From NCBI RefSeq assembly GCF_041601295.1, contig NZ_JBFIII010000024.1:1-32303 (forward strand): a stretch of DNA of 32,303 bases. Reading direction: 5' to 3'. The translations under genes were made by a program, and so were the position numbers. Below, piece after piece: positions 8,284 through 17,842 of the stretch (position 1 is its first letter; every line of letters starts with the position of its first letter). Below the pieces are notes generated by a model, which saw only the letters and a program-made list of their open reading frames with translations, had not been told where the DNA came from and did no database searches. This stretch comes from Immundisolibacter sp. (GTDB taxonomy: Bacteria > Pseudomonadota > Gammaproteobacteria > Immundisolibacterales > Immundisolibacteraceae).

Positions 8284-9346
8284 GGGCGAGCTCCAGGCAG
8301 GCGCTCGCTACCCGCCGCGCAGCCTCTGGTTGTGCCAGTCGGCGCGCCGCCTGCGCCATGCCAAGGCGCGGCATTGGATCGGCCAGTAACGGTTTAAGCA
8401 GTTCCGCCAGGCGCTGCGGATTCAAGTCGCGCTGAGCAATCAGGATCGCGGCGCCGGCGTCAACCAGATACTGGGCATTGGCGGTCTGGTGGTCGTCGGC
8501 CGCGTGCGGGTACGGGACCAGCAAAGCGCCCAGCCCTACTGCGCACAGTTCCGCTATGGTCAGCGCCCCGGCGCGGCAGATGGCGATGTCTGCCGCGCCG
8601 TAGGCAGCTGGCATGTCATCGATAAATCCGTCGACCTTGGCCGGGATGCCGCGTGCGGCGTAATCTGCGGCCACCTGCTGCGTATGGCGTTCACCCGCCT
8701 GGTGTCGCACCTGCGGCAGGGGTAGACCAGCCTGTGCCACCAGCGCGAGTGCCGCGGGCACTGCCTGGTTGATGGCGTGTGCACCCTGGCTGCCGCCCAG
8801 CACCAGCAGGTGCGGTGGGTTGCCAGGGCGCTCACTTGGCGTCGCCAGGGAAAACAAGGTGCTGCGCACCGGATTGCCGCTGAACTCGGCCGGCCGGCCA
8901 CCCAGGCGCAGTCCTGGAAAGCCCGCGAGTACACGCTGTGCGAAGCGTGCCAGCAGGCGATTGGTCAATCCCGGGCGGGCGTTCTGTTCGTGAATGAGCA
9001 ATGGCTGGCGCAACAAAAAGGCCGCCAGACCACCGGGTCCGGCGGCATAGCCCCCAAGTCCCAGCACGACGTCCGGTCGTAGCCGACGCAATAAACGGAT
9101 GGCTTGGCCAAGCGCTCGCAACAGGGTGAACGGCGCCGTGAGGTAGCGCCCGAGGCCCTGATTGCGCAGTCCGGCCACGGGCAGGGTGAACAGCTCGATA
9201 CCCGCCGTCGGCACGGCACGCGCTTCAAGGCCGGCGGCGGTGCCGAGCCAGCTCACGCTGTGACCCTGCGCGCGGAGTTCTTCGGCCACCGCCAGGGCTG
9301 GCATCACGTGCCCCCCGGTGCCACCGGCCATGATGAGCACCCTCAT
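8276..9346 (-). CDS. murG: Lipid II synthase MurG (GlcNAc transferase)
   Basis: MurG transfers GlcNAc from UDP-GlcNAc to lipid I on the inner face of the cytoplasmic membrane, forming lipid II. The 356-residue GT-B fold protein has the N-terminal G-loop MAGGTGGHVMPALAVAE, the second glycine-rich loop VVLGLGGYAAGPG and HEQNARPGLTNRLLA. The C-terminal donor domain carries LVLGGSQGAHAINQAVP and ICRAGALTIAELCAVG. The hydrophobic and basic surface around residues 70 to 90 fits membrane association. The ATG at 9346 overlaps the ftsW stop by 4 nt. The substrate comes from MraY and the product goes to the FtsW/FtsI pair encoded in the same cluster. Confidence 0.97.
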   Translation of the reverse strand: MRVLIMAGGTGGHVMPALAVAEELRAQGHSVSWLGTAAGLEARAVPTAGIELFTLPVAGLRNQGLGRYLTAPFTLLRALGQAIRLLRRLRPDVVLGLGGYAAGPGGLAAFLLRQPLLIHEQNARPGLTNRLLARFAQRVLAGFPGLRLGGRPAEFSGNPVRSTLFSLATPSERPGNPPHLLVLGGSQGAHAINQAVPAALALVAQAGLPLPQVRHQAGERHTQQVAADYAARGIPAKVDGFIDDMPAAYGAADIAICRAGALTIAELCAVGLGALLVPYPHAADDHQTANAQYLVDAGAAILIAQRDLNPQRLAELLKPLLADPMPRLGMAQAARRLAQPEAARRVASACLELAHA

Positions 9347-10554
9347 GACCGGCCCCGCCGGGCCGGGCCGGTCATGCCGGGGGCACCGCTGACGCCGCGA
9401 CGGGCACGCTGTTCGTGGTCGATACGCAGCAACAGCGCGATCTGCAGGCAGCTCATTACCAGGCTGGTGCCGCCGTAGCTCATCAACGGCAGCGTCAGGC
9501 CCTTGGTGGGCAGCACGCCCATGTTGACACCGAGGTTCACGAAGGCCTGAAAGCCGAGCATGAGGCCGATGCCGTAGGCCATGAGCGCGGCGAATCCATC
9601 GCCGTTGGCGGCTGCATTGCGGCCTATGGCAAATGCCCTCACCACCAGAAAGCTGAACAGGCCGATGATGCCGAGTACCGCCAACAGGCCCAGCTCTTCG
9701 GCGACCACGGCGAGCAGGAAATCCGTATGCGCTTCCGGCAGGTAGAACAGCTTCTGCACGCTGTTGCCCAGTCCTACCCCGGACCAGCCACCGCGCCCGA
9801 AGGCGATCAGTGCCTGGGTGAGCTGAAAGCCGGCGCCGAAAGGATCCTGCCAGGGGTCCAGGAAGTTGGTCAGTCGCGCCATGCGGTAGGGTGCGGCCAC
9901 CGCCAGCGCGGCGATGGCCATCGCCCCGGTGGCTAACGCCGCGATGATGTAATGCCAGCCCACCCCGTACAGGAACAACAGACCGCCGGTGGCAGCGGCC
10001 AGCACCACGAAACTGCCAAAGTCGGGCTCGGCCAGCAGTAACACGCCGACGATGCCAAGACCGACCAGGATCACGCCCATGCGCTCGCGCAACAGTTCCG
10101 GCGTGTCGGCTTCCGAAAGGCGGGCGGCGGTAAACATCAGGAAGGCCAGTTTGGCGAATTCCGACGGCTGCACCCGGACGCCGCCGAAGCCCAGCCAGCG
10201 GGAAGCACCATTGACCTCAATGCCTACCCCAGGCACCAGAATCAGCAACAACAGGAAGGTGGCTGCAAGGACCATGGCCCCGGCCAGCCGATGCCACAGG
10301 ATGAGCCGGGTCTGACTGACCAGATAGCCGATAAATACGCCGACGCCCAGGTAGGTCGCCTGCCGCTGCAGGTAGTACTCGCTGTTGCCCAGGTTCTGCG
10401 CAGCGATGGTGATCGAGGCCGAATACACGGCGACCAGCCCTACCAGGCTGAGCAATGCCGCCACCCCCAGAAGGCCCAGGTCCCATTCCGCCGGGCCGCG
10501 CAGGCCGGCCGCTGTCGGCGCGGGACCACGGATTGCCTCAGCAAGCCTAGGCAT
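9343..10554 (-). CDS. ftsW: Septal peptidoglycan glycosyltransferase FtsW
   Basis: FtsW is the SEDS-family polymerase that builds septal glycan strands from lipid II together with its partner FtsI. The 403-residue product has about ten hydrophobic segments, beginning with LGLLGVAALLSLVGLVAVYS. SEDS hallmarks include GASRWLGFGGVRVQPSEFAKLAF, FLLAVVAEELGLLAVLGII and the C-terminal LPTKGLTLPLMSYGGTSLV. The ATG at 10554 overlaps the murD stop by 8 nt, matching the overlap style of its neighbours. The frame is open further upstream, but that part is only a shadow of murD. There is no strong Shine-Dalgarno, so initiation may depend on coupling to murD. Confidence 0.96.
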   Translation of the reverse strand: MPRLAEAIRGPAPTAAGLRGPAEWDLGLLGVAALLSLVGLVAVYSASITIAAQNLGNSEYYLQRQATYLGVGVFIGYLVSQTRLILWHRLAGAMVLAATFLLLLILVPGVGIEVNGASRWLGFGGVRVQPSEFAKLAFLMFTAARLSEADTPELLRERMGVILVGLGIVGVLLLAEPDFGSFVVLAAATGGLLFLYGVGWHYIIAALATGAMAIAALAVAAPYRMARLTNFLDPWQDPFGAGFQLTQALIAFGRGGWSGVGLGNSVQKLFYLPEAHTDFLLAVVAEELGLLAVLGIIGLFSFLVVRAFAIGRNAAANGDGFAALMAYGIGLMLGFQAFVNLGVNMGVLPTKGLTLPLMSYGGTSLVMSCLQIALLLRIDHEQRARRGVSGAPGMTGPARRGRS

Positions 10555-11935
10555 CGTGGACACCGCGCGAGAATGCCCGTAATGCGCCCGCAAAAGCCTC
10601 ACCACGGTCGGCGTACCCCGCGAACATGTCAAAGCTGGCGCAGGCCGGCGAAAGCAGCACGCCATCGCCAGGCTGCGCCAACGCTGCCGCCGTGGCGACG
10701 GCCGCATGCATGTCTGTAGCGTGCTGTGTAGGCACCACGCCGGCTAGGGCACGGTCCAGGCTATCTGCGGCTTCGCCGATCAGCACCGCTGCCCGTCCAT
10801 GGCGGGCCAGGGCCGCGCGCAGCGGCGCAAAATCCTGACCCTTGCCCTGACCGCCGAGGATGAGCACAAGCCGTTGGCTGGGACGCTGTGGTGCCAGGCC
10901 TTCCATGGCCGCCAGGGTAGCCCCGACGTTGGTGCCTTTCGAGTCGTTGTACCAGGCAAGTCCTGCGTGATCGCCCAGCCATTCGGTGCGGTGGGGCAAG
11001 CCGGCGAAGGCCGCCAGTGCTTCAAGGACGTCCGCCACGGGCACCCCTAGCGCGCCGACCAGCGCCAGTGCCGCCAGTGCATTGGCAATATTGTGCCGGC
11101 CTGGCAGGCGCAGCGCGGCAACGGGCAACAGCGGGCTTGTGCCACGTGCCAGCCAGGAGGTTCCGGCGACCTCAAGCAGCCCGAAATCGGCCTCGCCGCC
11201 AGGGGTGCCCAAACCAAACCAGATCACTGGCTGGTTGGTGGCAAGCGAGTCCGCCATCGCCGCCACGGCGGGGTCATCGCGGTTGAGCACTGCCACTGTG
11301 GCGCCGGTAAGCACGGATGCCTTGGCGGCACTGTAGGCAGCGAAGCTGCCGTGGCGGTCCAGGTGATCGGCGCTCAGATTCAAGACGCAGGCACCGGCGG
11401 GGCGCAGGCTGTGAGTGCGCTCCAGCTGAAACGAGGACAGCTCCAGGACATAGGCGTCAGGAGCTGGCCTGGCCAGCAGATCGAGCGCCGGAGTGCCCAG
11501 GTTGCCGCCAACCGCGACCCGGCGGCCGGCACCCTCCAGCAGGGCCCCGACCAGAGTCGTGACGGTGGACTTGCCGTTCGAACCGGTGATCGCGAGCACG
11601 GGATGTGCGGCGGCGCGGGCGAATAGCTCGATATCGCCGAGCAGGGGTACACCGCGCGCGGCGGCGGCGCGCAGGGCCGGTTCATCGAGGCTCAGACCCG
11701 GACTGACCACGATCTGGTCCACGCCGACAAAAGCCGCGTCGGGCCAGTTGCCCAGAAATATCCGCTCCGCGGGTAACAGGGTATGCAGCTGGTCCAGCCC
11801 CGGCGGCGCGCTGCGGGTGTCGAGCACGACCACCTCGCAGCCCTGCGTCTGCAGGTAGCGTACGCAGGACAGCCCGCTGGCACCGGCGCCCACTACCAGC
11901 ATGCGTGTTGTCAGTTGCTGTGCCACGGCGCCCAT
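10547..11935 (-). CDS. murD: UDP-N-acetylmuramoyl-L-alanine--D-glutamate ligase
   Basis: MurD adds D-glutamate to UDP-MurNAc-L-Ala. The 462-residue protein has the N-terminal fold motif MLVVGAGASGLSCVRYL and the ATP loop ITGSNGKSTVTTL. Typical MurD blocks follow: NLSADHLDRHGSFAAYSAAK, LPGRHNIANALAALAL, LPHRTEWLG, WYNDSKGTNVGATLAAMEG, and near the end LSPACASFDMFAGYADRGEAF. The ATG at 11935 lies 4 nt after the mraY stop, the only true gap between mraZ and ftsA. An in-frame ATG eleven codons later (M12) is possible but would trim the usual N-terminal strand. Confidence 0.96.
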   Translation of the reverse strand: MGAVAQQLTTRMLVVGAGASGLSCVRYLQTQGCEVVVLDTRSAPPGLDQLHTLLPAERIFLGNWPDAAFVGVDQIVVSPGLSLDEPALRAAAARGVPLLGDIELFARAAAHPVLAITGSNGKSTVTTLVGALLEGAGRRVAVGGNLGTPALDLLARPAPDAYVLELSSFQLERTHSLRPAGACVLNLSADHLDRHGSFAAYSAAKASVLTGATVAVLNRDDPAVAAMADSLATNQPVIWFGLGTPGGEADFGLLEVAGTSWLARGTSPLLPVAALRLPGRHNIANALAALALVGALGVPVADVLEALAAFAGLPHRTEWLGDHAGLAWYNDSKGTNVGATLAAMEGLAPQRPSQRLVLILGGQGKGQDFAPLRAALARHGRAAVLIGEAADSLDRALAGVVPTQHATDMHAAVATAAALAQPGDGVLLSPACASFDMFAGYADRGEAFAGALRAFSRGVHDA

Positions 11936-11939
11936 GTCG

Positions 11940-13022
11940 TCAACGGATCTTCAAGCTGGCAAGGCCGACCAGCACCAGGATGAAGGTGATGATCCAGAAA
12001 CGCACGATGACCCGTGGCTCCGGCCAGCCCTTGAGTTCGAAGTGGTGGTGCAACGGCGCCATGGCGAACACGCGCTTGCCGGTCAGCTTGAACGACGCCA
12101 CCTGCAGCATCACCGACACCGTTTCCATCACGAACACGCCGCCCATGATGAACAGCACCAACTCCTGGCGTATCAGCACCGCCACCGTGCCGAGGATAGC
12201 GCCAAGTGCCAGTGCGCCGACGTCGCCCATAAACACCTGCGCCGGGTAGGTGTTGAACCACAGAAAGCCGAGCCCGGCACCGACGATGGCGCCGCACACG
12301 ATGGCAAGCTCCCCCGCTCCGGGCACATACGGCAGACCCAGATAGCGCGCCATCACCTGATGCCCGGCCACGTAAGCGAAGATGCCAAGCCCACCCCCGA
12401 CCATCACCGTGGGCATGATCGCCAGCCCATCCAGGCCGTCGGTCAGGTTCACGGCATTGCTCGAGCCGACGATGACCAGCAGGCTGAACGGTACGAATAG
12501 CCAACCGACCTGAAGCGTGAGGTCCTTGATGAAGGGCACGATGTAGGTGGTTTCAGCCGGTAGTTTGGCAACCGCAAATATGGCGAAGGCCGCTACCGCG
12601 CCAACCAGTACCTGGCCGAGGAACTTGTGACGGGACTTCAGACCCTTGGAGTTGCGGTGCGTGACTTTCAGGTAGTCGTCCAGCCAGCCGATCAGGCCGG
12701 TGGCCAGCGTGACCGCCAGTACCAGCCATACCTTGAAGCTGCGAAGGTCGGCCCACAGCAGCGTGGTGACAACGATCGCCAGCAGAATCAGCGCACCGCC
12801 CATGGTCGGTGTGCCGGCCTTGACGTGATGCGATTGTGGGCCGTCGAGGCGCACGTGCTGGCCCAGGCGCAGCGCCGTCAGGTAGCGGATCACTGGGCCA
12901 CCGGCAGCCAGTGAGATGCCGAGCGCGGTCAGCGCCGCCAGTACGGTGCGCAGGGTGATGTAGCGAAACGCGTTGAAGCCACTCACTTCGGCTGCCAGCC
13001 AGTCAAACAGGTGATACAGCAT
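11940..13022 (-). CDS. mraY: Phospho-N-acetylmuramoyl-pentapeptide transferase
   Basis: MraY is the inner-membrane enzyme that moves phospho-MurNAc-pentapeptide onto undecaprenyl phosphate to make lipid I. The 360-residue product equals the E. coli length. It has about ten membrane segments, the N-terminal FRYITLRTVLAALTALGISL, the SHHVKAGTPTMGG substrate loop, the Asp pair in GWLDDYLKV, NAVNLTDGLDGLA with the third catalytic Asp, and MGDVGALALGAILG. The HHHFELKGWPEPRVIVRFWI block near the end is diagnostic for bacterial MraY. The ATG at 13022 shares a base with the murF stop (TGATG). Confidence 0.98.
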   Translation of the reverse strand: MLYHLFDWLAAEVSGFNAFRYITLRTVLAALTALGISLAAGGPVIRYLTALRLGQHVRLDGPQSHHVKAGTPTMGGALILLAIVVTTLLWADLRSFKVWLVLAVTLATGLIGWLDDYLKVTHRNSKGLKSRHKFLGQVLVGAVAAFAIFAVAKLPAETTYIVPFIKDLTLQVGWLFVPFSLLVIVGSSNAVNLTDGLDGLAIMPTVMVGGGLGIFAYVAGHQVMARYLGLPYVPGAGELAIVCGAIVGAGLGFLWFNTYPAQVFMGDVGALALGAILGTVAVLIRQELVLFIMGGVFVMETVSVMLQVASFKLTGKRVFAMAPLHHHFELKGWPEPRVIVRFWIITFILVLVGLASLKIR

Positions 13023-14365
13023 CAGTGCAGCGCACCCGGCGGCGTGACGGCGAAGGCCTGTACCACCCGCTCCATGCCGGCACTGCGCGAGCCCTTGATG
13101 AGCGCCGTGACGCCAGGTCGCAGCAAGCTGGTCAGGGCGTCAAGCAACTGTGGCAGTTCGCGGCATGGGAGTGCATCGGAGCCGAAGGCCGTCGCGGCTG
13201 CCACCGACAATGGCCCCAGCGTCAACAGACGATCAATGCCGGCCGCGCGGGCCGCGGCGCCACACGCGGCGTGCAGTGCCAGCGCCTGGTCGCCAAGTTC
13301 GCCCATGTCGCCGAGCACCAGTATCCGCTCGCCGGGTAGCTCGGCGAGGACGTCGATTGCCGCCTGCACCGACAGCGGATTGGCGTTGTAGCTGTCGTCG
13401 ATCAGCCGCGCGCCAGCGCTGGCTGGCACCGGAAACATGCGCCCCGGCAGCGGCGCCACGCTGGCAAGTCCCGCGGCAATTTCAGCCAGGGGCCGGCCGA
13501 TGGCCAGTGCGGCCGCGGTCGCGGCCAGCGCGTTTTGCACGTTGTGCCGGCCAAGCAGGCGAAGGTGGGTGTGCTGGGTCCCCTGCGGGGTGTGCAGTTC
13601 GATCTGCGTACCGTCGGCCGCCAGGGTATAGGCGGCGCTGATCTGGGCCGGCTGGGCGAGGCCGAAGCTCACGACTTGCCGCGAGCCCGCGAGCTGCCGC
13701 CACAGCGGCAGGTAGGCATCGTCGGCGTTCAGCACCGCGATGCCGGACGCCGGCAGGTACTCAATGAGTTCGCCCTTGGCGCGCGCCACCGCCGCCACGC
13801 TGCCGAGGCCGGCAAGGTGCGCCGGGCCGGCGTTGGTGATGAGGCCCACGCCCGGTTGCGCCAGTCGCGTCAGGTGGGCGATTTCCGCGACCTGGCTCAT
13901 GCCCATCTCGACCACCGCCGCGCGGTGCGTGCCTCGCAACTCCAGCAGGGTCAGCGGCAGGCCGATGTGATTGTTGCGGTTGCCGTGGGTGGCGAGCACC
14001 GAGCCGATACCGGCCAGCGCACACGCCAGCAGTTCCTTGACGCTGGTCTTTCCAGTGCTGCCGGTTACGGCGAGCACGGGTATCTGGAATCGTGCTCGCC
14101 AGGCCGCGGCCAGCTGGCCGAGTGCTGTGAGCGGGTCGGCGACCACCAGGCACGGCAACCCTGGATCAGCGCGCTGCACCAGCGCGGCAGCGGCGCCGGC
14201 TGCGGCAGCGGCGGCAAGGTAGTCGTGACCATCGAAACGCGGCCCATTGAGCGCCACGAACAGCTCGCCCGGGCGCAGGCTGCGGCTGTCGGTGGCGACA
14301 CCGCAAAACTCCCCGGCCGGCCGGTTGGCAGCCCCGACAATGGCGGCGGCCTGGGCCAGCGACAT
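13022..14365 (-). CDS. murF: UDP-MurNAc-tripeptide--D-alanyl-D-alanine ligase
   Basis: MurF adds the D-Ala-D-Ala dipeptide made by Ddl, completing the UDP-MurNAc-pentapeptide. The 447-residue product shows an N-terminal domain with GVATDSRSLRPGELFVAL and the ATP loop VTGSTGKTSVKELLA. NRNNHIGLPLTLLEL and VVEMGMSQVAEIAHLT are strongly MurF-like. The central and C-terminal domains contain LLGRHNVQNALAATAAAL, IDDSYNANPLSVQAAIDVL, LVLGDMGELGDQA and IKGSRSAGMERVV. The ATG at 14365 shares a base with the murE stop; an upstream GTG-type start at 14398 would duplicate murE coding sequence and add non-conserved residues. Confidence 0.97.
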   Translation of the reverse strand: MSLAQAAAIVGAANRPAGEFCGVATDSRSLRPGELFVALNGPRFDGHDYLAAAAAAGAAAALVQRADPGLPCLVVADPLTALGQLAAAWRARFQIPVLAVTGSTGKTSVKELLACALAGIGSVLATHGNRNNHIGLPLTLLELRGTHRAAVVEMGMSQVAEIAHLTRLAQPGVGLITNAGPAHLAGLGSVAAVARAKGELIEYLPASGIAVLNADDAYLPLWRQLAGSRQVVSFGLAQPAQISAAYTLAADGTQIELHTPQGTQHTHLRLLGRHNVQNALAATAAALAIGRPLAEIAAGLASVAPLPGRMFPVPASAGARLIDDSYNANPLSVQAAIDVLAELPGERILVLGDMGELGDQALALHAACGAAARAAGIDRLLTLGPLSVAAATAFGSDALPCRELPQLLDALTSLLRPGVTALIKGSRSAGMERVVQAFAVTPPGALH

Positions 14366-15840
14366 CACGGCCTGCCCTTGAGCGCCGCCTGGGCGCACTC
14401 GAAATCGCTGAACGGCAGGCGTTGGCCGGCGACGACCTGGTAACGTTCGGCGCCCTTGCCCGCGATCACCACCACATCCCGCAGATCCGCGCCGTGCACG
14501 GCGTGTCGGATGGCGGCGGCGCGGTCGTGAATGAGTTCGACACCGTCACGGCTGGGCATGCCGGCGAGGATCGCAGCGGCAATGTCGGCTGGCGCCTCGC
14601 CCCGTGGGTTGTCGTCCGTAACCACGACCTGGTCGGCCAGACGCGCGGCCAGTTCACCCATCAGCGGTCGCTTGGCGGCGTCGCGTTCACCACCGCAGCC
14701 AAATACGCACCACAGGCGCCCGCCGCTGGGCAAATGTTCCCGCAGCGCCTGCAGCACCGCCTGCAAGGCCGGCGGGTTATGGGCGTAGTCGATGACCACC
14801 AGCGGCGCGCCTGGCTGGCGCAAGGTCTGCATACGACCGGTAACCGGCGAGAGGGCTATGAGTTTGTCGATGGCATCGGCGAATGGCACATCGGCCAGCA
14901 GCAGCGTGCCCAGCACCGCCAGCAGGTTGTACAGATTGAATTCGCCCAGCAGGGCACTGGCGAAGTGCGCCTGGCCCTGGGGACTGTCGATTTCGACCAT
15001 CAGGCCGCCAGGGCGTGCCACGGCGCTGCCGCGCAGGTCCCCCTTGCGGATGCCGTAGGTCAACAGGCGCACATCCGGCGCCAGGGCCGCCGTGATGCGG
15101 TCCACGTAGTCGTCGTCGGCGTTGACCACCGCGGCTCGCAGGCCGGGACTGGCAAACAGGCGGGCCTTGGCCGCCACATAGTCATCAAAGTCGCGGTGGT
15201 AGTCGAGATGATCGTGGCCGAGGTTGGTGAACACCGCGGTGTCGAAATGCGTGCCGGCAATACGCTGCTGATGCACAGCGTGTGACGACACTTCCATGGC
15301 GACATTACGGGCGCCGTCGTCCCGCAGGCGGGCCAACCAGGCTTGCAGCGCCAGGGCGTCGGGTGTGGTGTGGGTGGCGGCTTCCAGGCGGCCGGGGAAA
15401 CCATTGCCCTCGGTGCCGAGGATGCCGCAGCGGGGCAGGGCCTGGGCCAGGAAGTGACTGCACGAGGTCTTGCCATTGGTGCCGGTAATGCCAATACAGG
15501 TGAGCCCCTGCGAGGGCTGTCCGTGAAATCGGGCCGCGATCGGGCCCTGCTGGCCGGCCAGATCGGACACGGCCAGCACCGGTACCTGAGGATGGGTCGT
15601 GAGTGTTTCGGAGGCGTCCACCAGTACCGCCGTGGCACCGGCGGTGACTGCCTGGTCGAGGTAGCGGGTTCCCGAGGTACGTTGACCCGGCACGGCCATG
15701 AACAGATCGCCGGCACGAACCGCGCGGCTGTCGTTACTCAAGCCGGTAATCAGCAGGGTCCCCGCCGGGCCGGGGTCGCACCAGCCCGCCAGCAGCTCAG
15801 CGAGCGGAATGGAAAAAGGCTCCGCGTTGCGCGCGGGCAT
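14365..15840 (-). CDS. murE: UDP-MurNAc-L-Ala-D-Glu--meso-diaminopimelate ligase
   Basis: MurE adds the third amino acid of the stem peptide. The 491-residue protein has the N-terminal SNDSRAVRAGDLFMAVPG, the ATP loop GITGTNGKTSCSHFLAQ, MEVSSHAVHQQRIAG and LGHDHLDYHRDFDDYVAAKA with the Lys that is carbamylated in the family. VIDYAHNPPALQAVL and VFGCGGERDAAKRPLMG follow. The DDNPRGEAP motif marks preference for meso-diaminopimelate over lysine, so the wall should be the usual Gram-negative A1-gamma type. The start region reads GTGATG: I use the ATG at 15840, which shares a base with the ftsI stop, while the GTG at 15843 would give a 4-nt overlap. Confidence 0.97.
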   Translation of the reverse strand: MPARNAEPFSIPLAELLAGWCDPGPAGTLLITGLSNDSRAVRAGDLFMAVPGQRTSGTRYLDQAVTAGATAVLVDASETLTTHPQVPVLAVSDLAGQQGPIAARFHGQPSQGLTCIGITGTNGKTSCSHFLAQALPRCGILGTEGNGFPGRLEAATHTTPDALALQAWLARLRDDGARNVAMEVSSHAVHQQRIAGTHFDTAVFTNLGHDHLDYHRDFDDYVAAKARLFASPGLRAAVVNADDDYVDRITAALAPDVRLLTYGIRKGDLRGSAVARPGGLMVEIDSPQGQAHFASALLGEFNLYNLLAVLGTLLLADVPFADAIDKLIALSPVTGRMQTLRQPGAPLVVIDYAHNPPALQAVLQALREHLPSGGRLWCVFGCGGERDAAKRPLMGELAARLADQVVVTDDNPRGEAPADIAAAILAGMPSRDGVELIHDRAAAIRHAVHGADLRDVVVIAGKGAERYQVVAGQRLPFSDFECAQAALKGRP

Positions 15841-17570
15841 CACAGGTTTCGCCCCGCCGCCTGAAGCAGGCCAGGTGCCGGTCCGGGCGGAATGATTGGC
15901 GCGGCGGGCGTTGCGTCGGGCGCCACGCCGAGCAGGCGCAGGGCGCCGGCCATCACACTCTGAAATACCGGGGCCGCCACCTCGCCGCCGTAGTAGGCAC
16001 CACCTTGCGGATCGCGCAGGCTGACCAGTAGCGCCAGGCGCGGGTTGCTGACCGGCGCAAACCCGGCAAAACTCGCCAGGTAGCGGCTGCGATCGTAGCC
16101 GCCGCCACTAGCAATATGGGTAGTGCCAGTCTTGCCCGCGATACGGTATCCGGCCACTGCCGCCTTGGTGGCCGTGCCGCCCGGGCCCACCACGCCCTCG
16201 AGCATGGCGTTGACCTGGGCTGCGATGTCCGCTGGCAAGGCGCGCGTGCCGGCAGGCACATCGGCCGGGGACAGGGCGAGGAAGCTCACTGGTCGCAACA
16301 GGCCGCCGCTTGCCAGCGTGGCGTACGCGCGACCGAGCTGCAGTGCGGTGGTCGATACGCCATAGCCAAAGGCCATGGTTACCTGCTCCACCCGCCGCCA
16401 GCTTTGCGCCGAGCGCAGCAGGCCATTGGCTTCGCCCGGAAAGCCAGTGCTGCTCGGCTGACCGAAGCCGAAGTGCGAGAAGGTCTCCCACATTTGCGCG
16501 GGGGTCATGGACAGGCCGATCTGCGCTGCGCCGACGTTGCTTGATTTGCGGATCACGCCCGCCATGTCGAGCGAGCCGTAGTTATGCACATCACGCACGG
16601 TGTGGTTGGCGACCCGAAAATAGCCGGGAGAGGTGTTGATGATGGTGTGGGGATCGAAGCTGCGGTGGGCCAACGCCGCCGCCACCGTGAACGGTTTGAC
16701 GGTGGAACCCGGCTCGAATGGGTCCGTGACCGCGCGGTTACGTCGGCCGTCGGGGTTACGGTCGTTGTGGTCGTTGGGGTTGAAGGTCGGCTGATTGACC
16801 ATTGCCAACACCTCGCCGGTGCCCACATCCAGCATCACCGCCATGCCGGAGGCGGCCTTGTGGCGTACCACGGCGGCTTTCAGTTCGCGGTAAGCAAGGT
16901 ATTGGAGGCGTTTGTCGATGGAGAGCTTCAGGTCCTTGCCGGGCTGTGGCGGGGCGATGACCTCCAGTAGCGCCACCCGTCGACCGCGAGCATCGCGCAT
17001 GATGCGTTCGCTGCCGGGCGTGCCACGCAGGTGTTCGTCGTAGGCAAGTTCCAGGCCCTCCTGGCCGCGGTCGTCGATATCGGTGAAGCCGACTACCTGA
17101 CCGGCGGCCTCGGCCAGCGGGTAGTAGCGTCGGTAGCCGCGCTGGCTGTAGACACCCGACAGCTTGAGCGCCAGGGCCGCCTCAGCCATCTCCGGCGGTA
17201 CCGAGCGGCGCAGGTAAACAAACTTCTTGTCGGCCCGCGCTGTGACGTTGGCGCTGATCCGCGCCAGATCGACGTCGAGCACGCGCGCCAGTTCCCCCCA
17301 GCGCGCGCGTTCGGGCAGAAAATCTGCCGGCACTACCCAGATGGAATCGACCGGAGTGCTGATGGCGAGTGGTTCGCCGTTGCGATCCAGCAGCATTCCG
17401 CGGTGGGCACTCATCGGCACCGTGCGCAGCGAACGGGCATCGCCCTGATCGGTTAGGAACTTGGTATGCAGGATGTGCAGGTATACCGCCTGCGCCATCA
17501 GTGCTCCGCCGACCAGCAACAGCAGGCCCAGCGCAAGGTAGTGGCGCGGCTGCGAGAATGAGGTGCTCAT
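15840..17570 (-). CDS. ftsI: Septal transpeptidase FtsI (PBP3)
   Basis: FtsI is the class B penicillin-binding protein that cross-links septal peptidoglycan in complex with FtsW. The 576-residue protein has a short cytoplasmic tail and one membrane anchor (about 11-31). The pedestal domain begins near RGMLLDRNGEPLAISTPVDS. In the transpeptidase domain the nucleophile motif is STVK (Ser289, Lys292), the second motif SSN (343-345) and the third KTGT (480-483), all intact. The ATG at 17570 overlaps the ftsL stop as ATGA, favouring it over upstream in-frame codons that shadow ftsL. A Pro-rich tail follows the catalytic domain. Confidence 0.97.
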   Translation of the reverse strand: MSTSFSQPRHYLALGLLLLVGGALMAQAVYLHILHTKFLTDQGDARSLRTVPMSAHRGMLLDRNGEPLAISTPVDSIWVVPADFLPERARWGELARVLDVDLARISANVTARADKKFVYLRRSVPPEMAEAALALKLSGVYSQRGYRRYYPLAEAAGQVVGFTDIDDRGQEGLELAYDEHLRGTPGSERIMRDARGRRVALLEVIAPPQPGKDLKLSIDKRLQYLAYRELKAAVVRHKAASGMAVMLDVGTGEVLAMVNQPTFNPNDHNDRNPDGRRNRAVTDPFEPGSTVKPFTVAAALAHRSFDPHTIINTSPGYFRVANHTVRDVHNYGSLDMAGVIRKSSNVGAAQIGLSMTPAQMWETFSHFGFGQPSSTGFPGEANGLLRSAQSWRRVEQVTMAFGYGVSTTALQLGRAYATLASGGLLRPVSFLALSPADVPAGTRALPADIAAQVNAMLEGVVGPGGTATKAAVAGYRIAGKTGTTHIASGGGYDRSRYLASFAGFAPVSNPRLALLVSLRDPQGGAYYGGEVAAPVFQSVMAGALRLLGVAPDATPAAPIIPPGPAPGLLQAAGRNL

Positions 17571-17842
17571 CGGTGCACCTGGGCGATTTCCTGCGCGTGT
17601 GGCAACACCATGTGCAGCTCGTCGCGCGCCTTGCCTTCGACCCGGGCGTGGGTGGTCAGCGTTGCCTCTTCCAACAGCAGGCGGCTCCATTCGCCGTCCA
17701 GACGGTCGCTCTCATGCTGCAGACGGCTCAGCTGTGCGATCAGGTTGCGCTCCCGGTGTTTCAACTGCACCACCGCCAGGGATGACCCGACTGCGGCCAG
17801 CACCAGCACGATCAGTAATAGATACCCGGTCCGCTCAAGCAT
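17567..17842 (-). CDS. ftsL: Cell division protein FtsL
   Basis: FtsL is a small bitopic protein that forms the FtsQLB complex and activates FtsWI. The 91-residue product has four or five cytoplasmic residues, one membrane helix (about 6-25, GYLLLIVLVLAAVGSSLAVV) and a periplasmic coiled coil (about 28-60, rich in Leu, Arg, Glu and Gln). It ends with the common pattern ARVEGKARDELHMVLP. Primary sequence is poorly conserved in this family, so the call rests on topology, length and position between rsmH and ftsI. The ATG at 17842 overlaps the rsmH stop by 8 nt; longer starts only read rsmH in another frame. Confidence 0.94.
   Translation of the reverse strand: MLERTGYLLLIVLVLAAVGSSLAVVQLKHRERNLIAQLSRLQHESDRLDGEWSRLLLEEATLTTHARVEGKARDELHMVLPHAQEIAQVHR

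Noticed and set aside
13535..14443. 302-codon plus-strand frame opposite murF
   Set aside because: It is antisense to a complete murF with all ligase motifs; such long shadows are expected at this GC content.
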